A DNA stretch of 64,000 nt from Eledone cirrhosa (GCA_964016885.1 OZ024740.1:9568450-9632449); one strand, 5' to 3'; counted from the stretch's first letter, positions 32,701-43,339 are shown. A program made the numbers and translations. The notes: a model not told the origin generated them from the letters alone.

Positions 32701-33228
32701 ACCGATGGACAACTTCCAAAAGTCCCTGGCTTGTCAGTGCTACCGAGGGGCTCTACCCGTTCGAGACAAGCTCCACAGGCATGGGAGCCTGGGTAGGGAT
32801 CCTTTGAATAAGATCTGTCCGAGATGCGTGCATGACGACGAAACCGTTGCGCGCGCATTCGTACACTGCCCAGGCATTGCTGACCTGTGGGGCTATGTGG
32901 AACGACTACTGTTGAGGGTGGGACCAATCCGGTTGACCACCGCGTCCATTGTCACGATCAAACCCCCCCCCCCCTTTCAAAAACGAAGGCGGTTTTTCTC
33001 TGTGTGATAGCCATGGCTAAAGAAGTTGTATGGTGGACGAGGCTGAAACGGCTGAGGTCAGACACCTTTTTCTCCGGCCAACAACTGGTCCCCTTTTTCA
33101 AATACCATTTTAAAAGAAGGATCAGAATGGAGAGAGAGGTGCTCTACCCCAGCAAGTTTTATGAAAGGTGGGTGAAAGAAGGGAGAATGGCCAGAGTGAT
33201 TGGGTCTTCTCTCTATATCAGCCTGTAG
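29795..33228 (+). CDS. LINE ORF2: endonuclease and reverse transcriptase (one late frameshift)
   Basis: A ~1140-residue replication protein. The N-terminal AP-endonuclease has GCLNVRGL (residues 7-14), ICESRI (~40), SVGDWNGILDA (~136) and YSDHKLVT (~223). The reverse transcriptase has NFRPITLLNTELKILAKVL (~518), NLDQSKAFDRVDH (~586), RQGCPLSSLLYVLALEP (~650) and the catalytic YADDVTVMV (~685). The C-terminal zinc motif is ICPRCVHDDETVARAFVHC (~1007-1025). The wording of the RT blocks (SLDQ-KAFDRV.HRYL, RQGCPLS) is that of the Tx1/L1 group. The frame ends early at 33007 because of a C12 run at 32963-32974; the other frame continues KTKAVFLCVIAMAKEVVWWT to TAG 33226-33228 and is matched by the copy at 19500. 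ATG 29795 directly follows ORF1. Confidence 0.9.
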
Positions 33229-33466
33229 GTGAAAGAAGAGGAAAAAGAGGAGACGAGGGAAGCACCTACTCTTTGTGCTCCTGAGGAGAAGGGTTGCACA
33301 TTTTTTCCGGGGTGTGTGCGACCCATGTTAATGCCCCCTCCCTATTGAGGACTTCGTTTGTTGTTGTTATTTCATTGTTATATTTTTGTACTCGTTTATT
33401 TATATATGTAAACTTCCCCCCTTGTATCTGTCCCTACCTTTTGTGCCCTGGTGGCAAATAAAGAAA

Positions 33467-34012
33467 TTACTCTATAGATACTATTGTATTTTCACAGTAA
33501 AGTTTTTATCTCACATAATATCTCACATACCATTTACATTACTCTATATATATTATTGTATTTTCACAGTAAAGGCTTTCCCTCACATAATATCTCACAT
33601 AACATCTACATTACTCCATATATACTATTGTATTTTCACAGTAAATGCTTTACCTCACATAACATTTACATTACTCTATATATACTATTGTATTTTCATG
33701 GTAAAGTTTTTATCTCACATAATATCTCACATAACATTTACATTACTCTATATATACTATTGTATTTTCACAGTAAAGGCTTTACCTCCCATATCTCACA
33801 TAACATTTACATTACTGTATATATACTATTGTATTTTCACAGGAAGGGCTTTATCTCACATAATATCTCACATAACATTTACATTACTCTATATTTACTA
33901 TTGTATTTTCACAGTAAAGGCTTTATCTCACATAATATCTCACATAACATTTACATTACTCTATATTTACTATTGTATTTTCACAGTAAAGGCTTTATCT
34001 CACATAATATCG
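33467..34012. repeat. 72-bp minisatellite, right half
   Basis: About eight copies of the same unit as at 27472, including shortened ones without CATAATATCTCA. They restart at ATTACTCTAT immediately after the LINE 3' end. They end at CATAATATCGAATCTATG, where the unique part of the TTAA element begins. Confidence 0.93.
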
Positions 34013-34151
34013 AATCTATGAAATTTTGATGTTATTTATTTTGAGAACAATACCTTAACATCAGTATGAGTGGCCAGTTAGGGTCAGTTTGAACAGAATG
34101 AAGGGAGATAATTCTGGCTGGATACGGCCGGTTTAAATGCTAAAGAGTTAA

Positions 34152-34281
34152 CGTGTATTATTTTTATTTTAGTTAACGTCGATCATAATAACTGATTATT
34201 CAATTACTCTTTCTTGTTTTCCTCTTTTCCTGTCGAATGATTCACACCTTATTTTCCTCCACCCACCCACCATAATAATGT
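34152..34281. other. Unassigned spacer
   Basis: 130 bp of AT-rich sequence between the TTAA element and the next SINE. Nothing recognised. Confidence 0.5.
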
Positions 34282-34590
34282 GTGAAGGCACATGGCTTAG
34301 TGGTTACAGCATTGGGCTAGCAATCGAAAGGTTGTGAGTTCAATTCTCGGACCAGGTGATGTGTGGTTTCCTTGAGCTAGACACTTTATTTCACATTTAT
34401 TTCCAGTTTACTCAGCTGTAGAAATGAGACTGGGGTCCTATCATTAAATTACCCAAGACACCTCCAACGAGATATATCTTGGAGGAGGCCAGCTAAACCT
34501 ACATTGGTGTGAGCTGCCACACACCCGCCACAATTAACCCCAACTTGACCGACATCACTGTCAAGTTAAGAACATATGGCGGAACCTTAA
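34282..34590 (+). mobile_element. tRNA-derived SINE of a second family
   Basis: The head is tRNA-like: A-box TGGCTTAGTGG (34293-34303) and B-box GAGTTCAATTC (34336-34346) with tRNA-like spacing of about 33 bp. The body has CCTTGAGCTAGACACTTTAT, GGAGGAGGCCAGCTAAACCT and GAACATATGGCGG. It is clearly different from copies 1-4. I take it as a SINE and not a working tRNA gene because of the long tail and the lack of a clean acceptor stem. Confidence 0.75.
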
Positions 34591-34870
34591 ATACGTAATA
34601 ATCATTCCAAACACCATCTTAATAATGAGAAATTTAATTATATTAATTACTAAATTCCAACAAGTCCTTTCTTATTTTGAAAATGATGTGAAAATCCCAG
34701 ACAGTGCCTCTTATTAGAAAGGTGCCAATGAAAGGGTTAACAATATTTTCGTCCTAACTATTATATTTATTCACAGTCAGCATCACACTTCTCCTCCTGG
34801 CTGCGGAAGTCATCATTTCTATATAAAATAAAAGATGCCTATACTCTACAATGTGGAATCCAACCATAAT

Positions 34871-34912
<42 letters not shown>

Positions 34913-34927
34913 AATGAAGAAATTCAG
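34591..34927. other. Unassigned sequence with a (TA)n(TG)n run
   Basis: About 280 bp without a nameable feature, then a dinucleotide tract at 34869-34912. Confidence 0.5.
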
Positions 34928-35284
34928 TCGGAAAGGTACAGGAAAAAAGAGTGCTCTATGTCGGTTACAGTTGTTGTTTATTACATAACTATATATATAT
35001 ATATTTAGTTATGTAATAAACAACATAAGACAATTATTCCATTTACCAAAGGTTTCACGAAGATAGACGAGCTCGATACAGACATCTGAAATCGGTCATC
35101 AGAATGAAAAACTTTTTAATATGGGCGTTTTCATTCTGAGGAGCGATTTCAGCCGTCTGTGTCGAGCTCGTCTGTCTTCGTGAAACCTTTTGTAAATGGA
35201 AGAATTGTCTTATGTTGTTTATTACATAACTAAATAGCTCTGTAGCTTACATAGAGCACTCTCCTTTCCTTAACCTTTCCTACG
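34928..35284. repeat. Nested palindromic element
   Basis: An outer inverted pair runs GTCGGAAAGGTACAGG ... GTGCTCTATG (34928-34960) against CATAGAGCAC ... CCTTTCCTAC (35250-35283). An inner, nearly perfect pair of ~108-bp arms (35003-35111 and 35125-35235) begins ATTTAGTTATGTAATAAACA. A short (TA)n at 34990-35002 splits the left side. One orientation of the inner arm contains CTGATGA and, about 40 bases further, GTGAAAC, reminiscent of hammerhead cores but without an adequate stem between them. There is no coding capacity. Confidence 0.85.
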
Positions 35285-35456
<172 letters not shown>

Positions 35457-35550
35457 GGTAAACAGAAATAACAAAATAACAACACAATCGGTACAGTATA
35501 TGGAAGGGATATATTAGGTTAACGCTTGATATATATATATATATATATAT

Positions 35551-36030
35551 TGCAGAGCACTAGAAGTCGATGGAAACCGCGGAGTGGGGAGACCCAAGAT
35601 GACCTGGGATGAGATGATAAAAGCCGACCTTACCCAATTACACCTCTCAAAGGCAATGACACACGACCGTGACCTCTGGCGTCACGCAGTAATACAGAGT
35701 ACCCGACCACCCATGGGTACAAGCTGAAGCATATAGACAATATGCCCCCCCCCCCCACCGCAAGGTGGTTGTGGAGGTGCCACGGCAAAAAAGCACCCAG
35801 CCCACACTGTAAAGTGGACGTGTAGGCGCCACGAAAAAGCACCCAGCACTCACTGTAAATGAGGTTGGTGCTAGGAAGAGCATCCAGCTGTAGAAATCAA
35901 GCCAAATCAGTTCCTGTATGAGCAAGGCATGGTCAGCCGACCAGACACTGCCCACAACAGGACAACCCGTCTAACCCATGCTAGCGTGGAAGAACGGACG
36001 TAAAACGGTGATGATGATGATGATGATGAT
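35551..36030 (+). mobile_element. RTE-like LINE 3' end (copy G)
   Basis: It is nearly identical to the last ~490 bp of copy B (CAGAGCACTAGAAGTCGATG, GRPKMTWDE-encoding region, poly-C near 35747, 3' UTR, (GAT)7 at 36010-36030). It is inserted in a (TA)n run: the left flank is (AT)n to 35550 and the right flank is ATATATAATT. It belongs to the same subfamily as copies A and B. The open frame is a 5'-truncated remnant. Confidence 0.92.
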
Positions 36031-36607
<577 letters not shown>

Positions 36608-37462
36608 TATAGTTATAGGAATAACCAAAGAGTGCTTAGAAATACATTGTTTTATTAGCTAACGGTATTTCATCCATACACCATGGCAGGAATCTTCAGA
36701 GCCTATAAACATGAGTATATCAGTAGTTGCATGCTCCATCGAGCTGCGTCACCAGAACAAGGTTAAAGGACCAGCAGGGGGTCCCGAGGCCAGCGCTATA
36801 TGGAAAAAGGCAGAATACATGATGTACTTAATGTCATAAAATGGCTTAAAAATTTTTAAATTAAAAATTACACAAAAAATGTATCACTTATATGGTGCAA
36901 TAGATGATAAAGAGGTTGGGAGAGGGTAGCAAGGGATGAGTGAGGGTATTACTCAGCATAATCAGAAACAATCAGAAAATATAAGAAAATAACAAAAAAA
37001 TAATAAAAAAGTACAAAAATACAGGGATAAGAAAAGAGATAAATACAAAAATACAAAACAATAAATGAACAAAAAGCCCGGACTCCCCCCCCCCAAAAAA
37101 AAAATGATCATGCTGAGTAATACCCTCACTCATCCCTTGCTACCCTCTCCCAACCTCTTTATCATCTATTGCACCATATAAGTGATAAATTTTTGATGTA
37201 ATTTTTAATTTTTAAATTTTTAAGACATTTTATGACATTAAGTACATCATGTATTATGTCTTTTTCCATATAGCGCTGGCCTCGGGACCCCCTGCTGGTC
37301 ATTTAACCTTGTTCTGGTGACGCAGCTCGATGGAGCATGCAACTACTGATATACTCATGTTTATAGGCTCTGAAGATTCCTGCCATTGTGTATGGATGAA
37401 ACACCGTTAGCTAATAAAACAATGTACTTCTAAGCACTCTTTGGTTATTCCTATAACTATAT
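36608..37462. mobile_element. Large foldback element (353-bp arms)
   Basis: Inverted arms 36608-36960 and 37110-37462 begin TATAGTTATAGGAATAACCA and end CTGAGTAATACCC...; a ~150-bp A-rich loop lies between. No protein is encoded. On the plus strand of the right arm, CTGAAGA (37370-37376) is followed 21 bases later by GAAA (37398-37401), with CCAT/ATGG able to pair between them. The left arm carries the mirror image. Penelope-like elements are known to have inverted terminal repeats with hammerhead-like motifs, so I infer an internally deleted Penelope-type element. Confidence 0.8.
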
Positions 37463-37591
37463 ATATATATATAAACGTTTGTATATGTATAATAAAGCCA
37501 AAACAATGCAGGTATGGACATAGAATAAAGAATGCAAATGCAAAAGATATTGTTGACAATTAGTCTTTTACCTTAGATTTATTTAAATGTC

Positions 37592-37628
37592 CTTAATTTT
37601 CGAGATAATATCTCTTCTTCGGAGGGAA
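37592..37628 (-). ncRNA. Hammerhead-like core in PLE1 terminal repeat
   Basis: On the coding strand: CCGAAGA, A, stem GAGAT-ATT-ATCTC, then GAAA (plus-strand coordinates 37598-37622). The standard hammerhead core is CUGANGA-stem II-GAAA, so one position (U to C) deviates. Stems I and III are not convincing by eye. The mirror copy is at 40202-40226. Hammerheads in Penelope terminal repeats are documented, which makes this a plausible degenerate one. Confidence 0.35.
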
Positions 37629-38002
37629 GTAAAGCGGTTAAACCAGTGTTCTAAATAGCTTGCCAAGTCATGCTGACAGGAAATGGTATAGAGTATCTGT
37701 TCTATCTCTAATGTCAAAGAGTTAAGGTTAGGTGGATAAAGAGTAGTCTCCCTTTAAAAGGTTTTTTTTTGTACATGCCTGTTTAAGTGTGTGGGAGAAT
37801 GTATGAAGGTGTAAGTATGTGAGTGTGTGTGTGTGAGTGTGAGAAGATATGTCTATACGTAAATGTGGGGGATAGATGTTATCTCGTGTTAGAACTGGTC
37901 TTTGTGTGTGTACGTGTGTGTGTGACAGAGAATAAGTGGTGGTGTAAGCGTGGGGGGGGGGGGGGGGTAAATATGGGGCTAGAAGCTCTATCAAGTTTTA
38001 AA

Positions 38003-40141
38003 TTAGGTGTTGAGTTCTAGTCTATTATTGATTGGTGGTTGTGTTTTATCTATAATTAGTGCTTTCTTAATTCTAAGATTGCCGAGGTTTCTTTCCTTAG
38101 TTTCTATCCTAACTGTTATTGTTTTGTCGGTGTTTTTGCATTTAACTAGGTGTTTCTTAAATGAGGAAGCGTCAGTATTGAGGTGTTCTTTTATTCTTAT
38201 GTGGAGTGGTCTGGTGGTGCTATCTACGTAGAAGTTGCTGCATTTGTCACACTCTAGTCTGTATACGACGTAAGCCTGGTGGCATAGGTCTGTGTCGTTG
38301 ATGGGGCAGTTGGCTAGCCTGCAGCAGTTGTCATGTCTGGTGGAGTGTCTTTTGGTTAGTTGTCCGCGTAGAGAAGGACCTGAGTGGGCCAGTTGGATAT
38401 CTAGTCCCTCTCGTCTGATAGCTCTGCGGATGACTGTTGTTGTTTCGTCACTGAAGTGTGGGAGCTTCAGGAAGCAAGTGTTAGTGCCTCGGGTGTGGTG
38501 TCTTCTGTTCTTTCTGGCACGGTTTGTGGTGGATGTCGTGTATCCGTTCAGTTTGAGTACTTCCAGGAAATGTGTGGTATGTGTGTCGCGGTCTCTAGCG
38601 TCGGTGCATTTGTTCCGGATACGTGTTAGTTCGTTCCTTATGTATCCGAACTTAGCGCCGGCTGGGAGGGCCGATCTGAAATGTACGAACAGGTCCCTGC
38701 TGGCAGCTTTTTTATAGAAGCAGGTGTGGATGTTTCCTTCCTCTGTTACCCTGAGTTGGAAGTCCAGTAGGGATAGGGATCCGCGGTCATCGGGGTGTTC
38801 CATGATGAACTTTATACTGGCGTCCATGCTGGAGAATGTTGTGTATATTTTATCTGCTTCCTCACGGGATGATGTAAGGACGAGTATGTCATCTACATAT
38901 CGGGTGAAGAATGTATGCGAATGGCAGGTGTTGAGGGTTCGGCATTCTAGCTGGTTCATATAGGTGATGGCCAGCAGGCCCGATAGGCTGGATCCCATGG
39001 GTAATCCTGTTGTCTGTCTGTATGTGTGGTGGTGGAAGGTGAAGTACGTGTTGTCTACTGTGAAGGACAAAAGCTGGTGCATGTCCGCCGGATGGAGGTC
39101 GTAGCAGTGGATCTCCTCTGCTACCACGCAGTCCGTCAATAAATCGACAGCTGGATGAGCGGGGACTGTAGTGTAGAGGGAGACAACGTCGAGGCTAAAG
39201 GCGTATCTATTTAGTTTAAGTTGTTCTGGCTGGAGTTGGTGTAGTCTACGTATAACTTCGTCGGAGCTACTGACATGCCCGGGAAAGGTGGAGAGTAGAG
39301 GTTTGAGGACCTGGGAGAGGACCCAGGAAATTTTGTATAGGGGTCCTTCTATGCTAGAGACGATGGGTCTTATTTGCGTCTTAGTACTATTCTTGTGGGT
39401 CTTGATGAGGTGGTAGAAAGTGGGCAGTATGCTATTTCTAGTGGTGTAGTTGAGCTTAACTTTATTTGGGAGTTGTCTTCTCTTACAGATATCGAACCAG
39501 ATGGAGTTGGTCTGTTTTTCGATCTGGGCTGCAGTCATGTCCGGGATCTCTGTATATAATTCATTGTCGCTTAGGTGTTCAAAGGCTAGGTTGTTGTATG
39601 TGGCTTGAGAGATGACGCAAAACTCTTTACCTTTGTCGGATGGTAAGTATATAAGTTCCCTATTCCGTAGGTTCTTCAGGGCGAGTTGTGGTGTCCTGGA
39701 GAGGTTTGGGGCTATCTTCTTCTGTTTCCGTAAGATGTTAAATACGGAATGTTTTAGCCTCGAGGGTTTTTCTTCAAGCTCGCGGTTGGCAGGCGGTGGA
39801 CAGAGTGGGCGATCCAGTTGGTATATCGGGAATCTGGGTTTGTTAGATTCCGTGGTGTTGTTGCCGAGAGTCGATATCCATTTTAGTTGGTAGGCAGCCC
39901 GACAGAAATTCGTTTCTATGTCGAGCCATAATTTGTCGTCCAGTCTCTGTTTCAATATGAACTTGGGACCCAGGCTGAGGAGGTCTAATTCCTCTCGGGA
40001 GAGGGATCCTGTCAAGTCTGTGACGAGGTGTTTTGCGTCAGGTGTGTTGTTGGTCGGGGCGCCGCTAGGTTCGGTGTTGGTACCATCTTGTTCGCCTCTG
40101 TTGGTACTTAGAGTTGGGATGTTGTTAAGACGGTTAGCCAT
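38003..40141 (-). CDS. Penelope-type reverse transcriptase with GIY-YIG endonuclease
   Basis: One uninterrupted 712-residue frame. The N-terminal part has LPSDKGKEFCVIS (~170), then HLIKTHKNSTKTQIRPIVSS and the RT blocks FSLDVVSLYTTVP (~315), TGLPMGSSLSGLLAITYMNQ (~380), FFTRYVDDILVL (catalytic YVDD ~415) and LSLLDFQL. The C-terminal GIY-YIG endonuclease reads YVVYRLECDKCSNFYVD then STTRPLHIRIKEHL. The usual YIG is YVD here, so the conserved Gly is lost; whether the nuclease works is uncertain. The protein copies the element into DNA at nicked targets. No frameshift or stop was found, which is unusual in this window. ATG at 40141 lies in the terminal repeat. Confidence 0.9.
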   Translation of the reverse strand: MANRLNNIPTLSTNRGEQDGTNTEPSGAPTNNTPDAKHLVTDLTGSLSREELDLLSLGPKFILKQRLDDKLWLDIETNFCRAAYQLKWISTLGNNTTESNKPRFPIYQLDRPLCPPPANRELEEKPSRLKHSVFNILRKQKKIAPNLSRTPQLALKNLRNRELIYLPSDKGKEFCVISQATYNNLAFEHLSDNELYTEIPDMTAAQIEKQTNSIWFDICKRRQLPNKVKLNYTTRNSILPTFYHLIKTHKNSTKTQIRPIVSSIEGPLYKISWVLSQVLKPLLSTFPGHVSSSDEVIRRLHQLQPEQLKLNRYAFSLDVVSLYTTVPAHPAVDLLTDCVVAEEIHCYDLHPADMHQLLSFTVDNTYFTFHHHTYRQTTGLPMGSSLSGLLAITYMNQLECRTLNTCHSHTFFTRYVDDILVLTSSREEADKIYTTFSSMDASIKFIMEHPDDRGSLSLLDFQLRVTEEGNIHTCFYKKAASRDLFVHFRSALPAGAKFGYIRNELTRIRNKCTDARDRDTHTTHFLEVLKLNGYTTSTTNRARKNRRHHTRGTNTCFLKLPHFSDETTTVIRRAIRREGLDIQLAHSGPSLRGQLTKRHSTRHDNCCRLANCPINDTDLCHQAYVVYRLECDKCSNFYVDSTTRPLHIRIKEHLNTDASSFKKHLVKCKNTDKTITVRIETKERNLGNLRIKKALIIDKTQPPINNRLELNT

Positions 40142-40352
40142 TTCCTGTCAGCATGACTTGGCAAGCTATTTAGAACACTGGTTTAACCGCTTTACTTCCC
40201 TCCGAAGAAGAGATATTATCTCGAAAATTAAGAACATTTAAATAAATCTAAGGTAAAAGACTAATTGTCAACAATATCTTTTGCATTTGCATTCTTTATT
40301 CTATGTCCATACTTGCATTGTTTTGGCTTTATTATACATATACAAACGTTTA

Positions 40353-40392
40353 TACCTCATTACACAATGCTTCAAGTGAACTATAACCTCCT

Positions 40393-40427
<35 letters not shown>
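40353..40427. repeat. Spacer and (TA)n between two Penelope-type elements
   Basis: 75 bp, the last part a (TA)n run into which the next element abuts. Confidence 0.8.
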
Positions 40428-40429
<2 letters not shown>

Positions 40430-40684
40430 CGAAGGAAATGTGGTAAGGAACCAGGTGGACCATAACGCACCAAAGTACTCAATACTTAGGGTAGTAGAGT
40501 GGGTAATAGGAACAAGTAAGACCCCGACGGCTGAGCTCAAGCCGTTTCGACGGCTAATTCTGTACTGAATGAAAATTTATTCTGGTATTTAAATAGCCGA
40601 ACTTATCAAGGGGTAATTCCATATATGGTCAAAGAGATAATCACCAGGATTGGTCACATCACAAGTTAGTAGTAAATCTGTGAT

Positions 40685-40897
40685 GGCATGTTGGTGGGGG
40701 AGGGGGTAGCTAAGCCTGCCGGTAGGAGAAAAAGGGAGAGGGGGTGGAGTAGACCCATTCATGCGTTGGTAGTGCCAGCTACAGCTGGGTGTGAGGTCAA
40801 AGAGGATACTGGGGAGGGGGAGGGGGAGGAGGTCGAAACGGTAAGTAGAACAATGAAAGGTAAAACTATAAAAGGTACTGAGAGAGAAAAAAAATAA
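40685..40897 (+). other. Conserved ~69-codon open frame in both PLE2 arms
   Basis: The left arm encodes LVGEGVAKPAGRRKRERGWS followed by RPIHALVVPATAGCEVKED. The right arm (43453-43677, minus strand) encodes the same with only three or four changes in the last third. As the arms are copies of each other, the shared frame may simply reflect recent arm homogenisation. I cannot name a domain (Arg/Lys-rich, then Glu-rich). Confidence 0.35.
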
Positions 40898-42036
40898 GCC
40901 AAATCTGGTTACTAAGACTTAAGTCTCTCGCTATTGCTAGGCTAAAGAAATACATAAATAAATAAATAAACAAATAAGTGAATAAAAGAATAGATAAATA
41001 AATTTTAAAAAAAATAAAAAAAACTATATATATATATATATAACGTAGAATAAAAAAATAAATAATAATAATAGAAATAAACTAGGTGGGACGGAAATAA
41101 GGGGACCCTTATACGAGGTATAAGTGCGTGTATCGTACGGTGGCGGGTCAACAAAGGGGGGGGGGGGGGGGCATGAATACTAAAAAGACTACCACGAAAA
41201 TAATAAAGGTTTCTACCCCAATCACAGGGCCAGCAACCACCCAGTGCAAGAAAGTAAACTAGTACGAGAATATAATTCAGGGTCCCGCAAAAAAATACTA
41301 GTGCTAACTCTAAGGGTACCGCCACGAAACAAAAAGTCTTATACAAGCTACATGAAAGATCGTATGAAGTAAAAGTAAGCTACGGAAAGTTAATACAGGA
41401 ACACACACCCCCCCTCCCCCCCCTCCCCCCCCAACAAAAAAAAAGGGAAAGAAGAAGAAAGAAATACTAGATAAACGAGAAATTAAAGCAAAGATGCCAC
41501 TAAGAGATATAGAAGGCACGGAAAAAAGGGACAGCGGTCGGAGAGGGGGCGAGTATCCGAAGTCTAACACCTCTGCTATAAAAAGCGGAGTCAGCCAAAT
41601 CTATCATAGAATAGGGGAGGGGTGGGGGTGCTGAAGCTACAAGGGACCGATGGGCTACCTCGGGTGGGCGAGAAAAAGACGACGACAAAGAAAATGAAGG
41701 GATGGGGGAAGGAGGAAATATAGAGGAAGCGATAAAAGAATGTAAAAGAAGATCTTACGTCTCCATTGGCAAGCGGGGGTTACCCATTACAAAATAGGCA
41801 AGTGGGGTGTTATAGCCCTAGTCTACCCCCCACCCCGGGTCATTATGGGGTTTGAGGGCGAGGTAAGTCCTACGTAATCAGTGTTTACATGCAGTAACCA
41901 GTTCATCTTTCTTTAGGAGTTGGTCCGTCGAAAACAGCATTTGTAATGTTTCCTCCGAGCATAAATTGCACGGACGGCGTCCTCCCGTGTAAGAGTTGGC
42001 TCTGGACAGTAATTTCCAAGTGAGATCAGATCATAG

Positions 42037-43339
42037 TTAGTTGATGTTGTCCTTGAGATCCCATATGTGGACCGAAAGTGTAGTGGCGTGACGCCGGGCC
42101 GGGTTTCGGAAGGTATGTCTGTGTTGGTATAGCCGGGTCTTGAAGTCGCATGCGGTTAATCCTATATAAGATTTATTGGAGGTGTCCGTGCTCACGTTGC
42201 ACTGGTAGATCACATTACGGTCTCTGCATCTGTTGTCGAGGGGGCAACTGGATCTATCAGGACAGTTGCACCTCCTGGTCGGCACTCCACTGCTATTTAG
42301 GTTGTTTCTTCCATCGGGGTTGAGTTTTTTGTTGTTGGAGGAGACGATGTTTTGTGCGAAGTTAGGTGTAGTGCTGTAAGAGAGTTTGATGGTATTTTTG
42401 TTAATTATGTTGTGGTAGCGGTGTTGTGGTGGGAAGTGTTTTTCAATGAGCCTAAAGAAAATTTTCCCGATGGGAGTTGTCACCTCGGCGTTGTGGGGGA
42501 GGATTGAACCATGTTACATTGCGTGAGTAGCGGTGTCGCCTGCTGGTTCCGCTAATGGGAGCTGGACAGTAGGATATTTCCTCCCGGAAACCACTCCGCT
42601 TGAGGGCCTGGTTGTAGTAAGGCGCATGTTCATCGAATATCTTCTCATTAGCTGACAAACGGGATATACGGAGGGAGATGTTTTTGACCAGGTTGTTGGT
42701 GATGTTCCTAGGATGGTTAGATCGGCGGTGGATGTAGTGCAGGTTGTCATTGGGTTTCCTGTATGGGTAGTACAGGTCATTATTGAGATCGAGGGTAACG
42801 TCCAGGAAATTAACTCGGGTCAGGGACGTTTGTAGGGTTATTTTAAATCCCCAGTCGCGGAAGAAGCTGATTAATTGTTTACGGACCCGATCTGTACTAC
42901 TGGGGTTGTACCCTTTAAGGGTAAGGAGCCCATCATCACGGTACAATCCACCACCGAAAGCAGGAAACATATCGGTGAATTTGGCTATAAGGAATAATCC
43001 TATAAGATCTGTGACCTCCGCCGAATCAGTAGCGCCCATGCTGACGTCGAAGGGTGAGTCGGGAGCTCTTTTTATCCATTTGGAGTTGTCAAAGAGTAAG
43101 ACTGTCTTCCTGGCGTGGAGGATGATTTTTCTTTCCTGGTCGGTGATGGGCACAAGTGCTTCGGCGAAGTCCAAGGCGGCAGTAAGTAGCGGTAAAGTGA
43201 TTGAAGCATAGTAGCTCTCTATGTCGAACTGGATAAATTTAGTGTCTCGTTTATCCTCCAAATTGCTGAACCATGAGATAACTTCCTGGGTGTTGATCCA
43301 TAGGCTAAGTCGGGCGTGTTGCTTGACTTTTGGTATCAC
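42037..43339 (-). pseudogene. YRDD-type reverse transcriptase and GIY-YIG endonuclease, broken
   Basis: The first frame (43339 to 42452) has KFIQFDIESYYASI (motif A), GGGLYRDDGLLTL (catalytic YRDD, ~135 residues in), VNFLDVTLDLNNDLYYPYRK and HYIHRRSNHPRNI. It runs into a frameshift in the C-rich stretch near 42452-42483. The second frame (42483 to 42037) continues with GKIFFRLIEKHFPPQHRYHN, a Cys-rich CNCPDRSSCPLDNRC block, and GIY-YIG VIYQCNV...KSYIGLTACDFKTRLYQHR, ending LSVHIWDLKDNIN. The N-terminal part is cut off by the right inverted repeat. I recognise this protein type from cnidarian and other invertebrate genomes; its placement among Penelope-like elements is inference. Confidence 0.8.

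Larger units (their letters stand above)
27823..33468 (+). mobile_element. Near-complete L1/Tx1-like LINE
   Basis: A 5.6-kb two-ORF non-LTR retrotransposon. The 5' end starts with the palindrome CTCGTATACGAG (27823-27834) and a ~200-bp 5' UTR. ORF1 (28032-29773) and ORF2 (29795-33228) are 21 bp apart. The 3' UTR has AATAAA at 33457-33462 and ends CAAATAAAGAAA with no poly(A). It is inserted in the 72-bp minisatellite; the flanks suggest loss of ~4 bp of target and no duplication. Both ORFs carry a one-base deficit in a homopolymer run but are otherwise open. That points to a young insertion or to sequencing error in the runs. Confidence 0.9.
27464..34147. mobile_element. TTAA-flanked (piggyBac-type) non-autonomous element
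   Basis: Left end TTAA|CCCTTTAGCATTTA (27460-27477) and right end TAAATGCTAAAGAG|TTAA (34134-34151) are inverted 14-bp termini with one mismatch, flanked by TTAA duplications. This is the signature of piggyBac-superfamily elements. No transposase is present. Inside are a 72-bp minisatellite on both sides of a LINE and a right-hand unique part (GGGAGATAATTCTGGCTGGA). Without the LINE the element would be about 1 kb. The assignment to piggyBac rests on the TTAA and CCCTTT ends only. Confidence 0.8.
37472..40352 (-). mobile_element. Penelope-like element with inverted terminal repeats (PLE1)
   Basis: Inverted repeats of ~215 bp (37472-37686 and 40139-40352) surround a single long minus-strand gene. 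The repeat contains the start codon itself: the ATG of the protein (40139-40141) is the last base triplet of the right arm, and the left arm carries the same GACAGGAAATGG. Both arms hold a hammerhead-like core. A ~315-bp 3' region lies between the stop and the left arm. The element sits next to (TA)n on the left. Confidence 0.88.

Noticed and set aside
34284..34356. Functional tRNA gene
   Set aside because: A and B boxes are good, but there is no clean acceptor stem and the unit continues as a ~300-bp SINE body.
41005..41688. Minus-strand frames of 62-113 residues in the PLE2 interior
   Set aside because: They are rich in homopolymer translations (Pro, Phe, Gly) over G/C and A/T runs; no domain.
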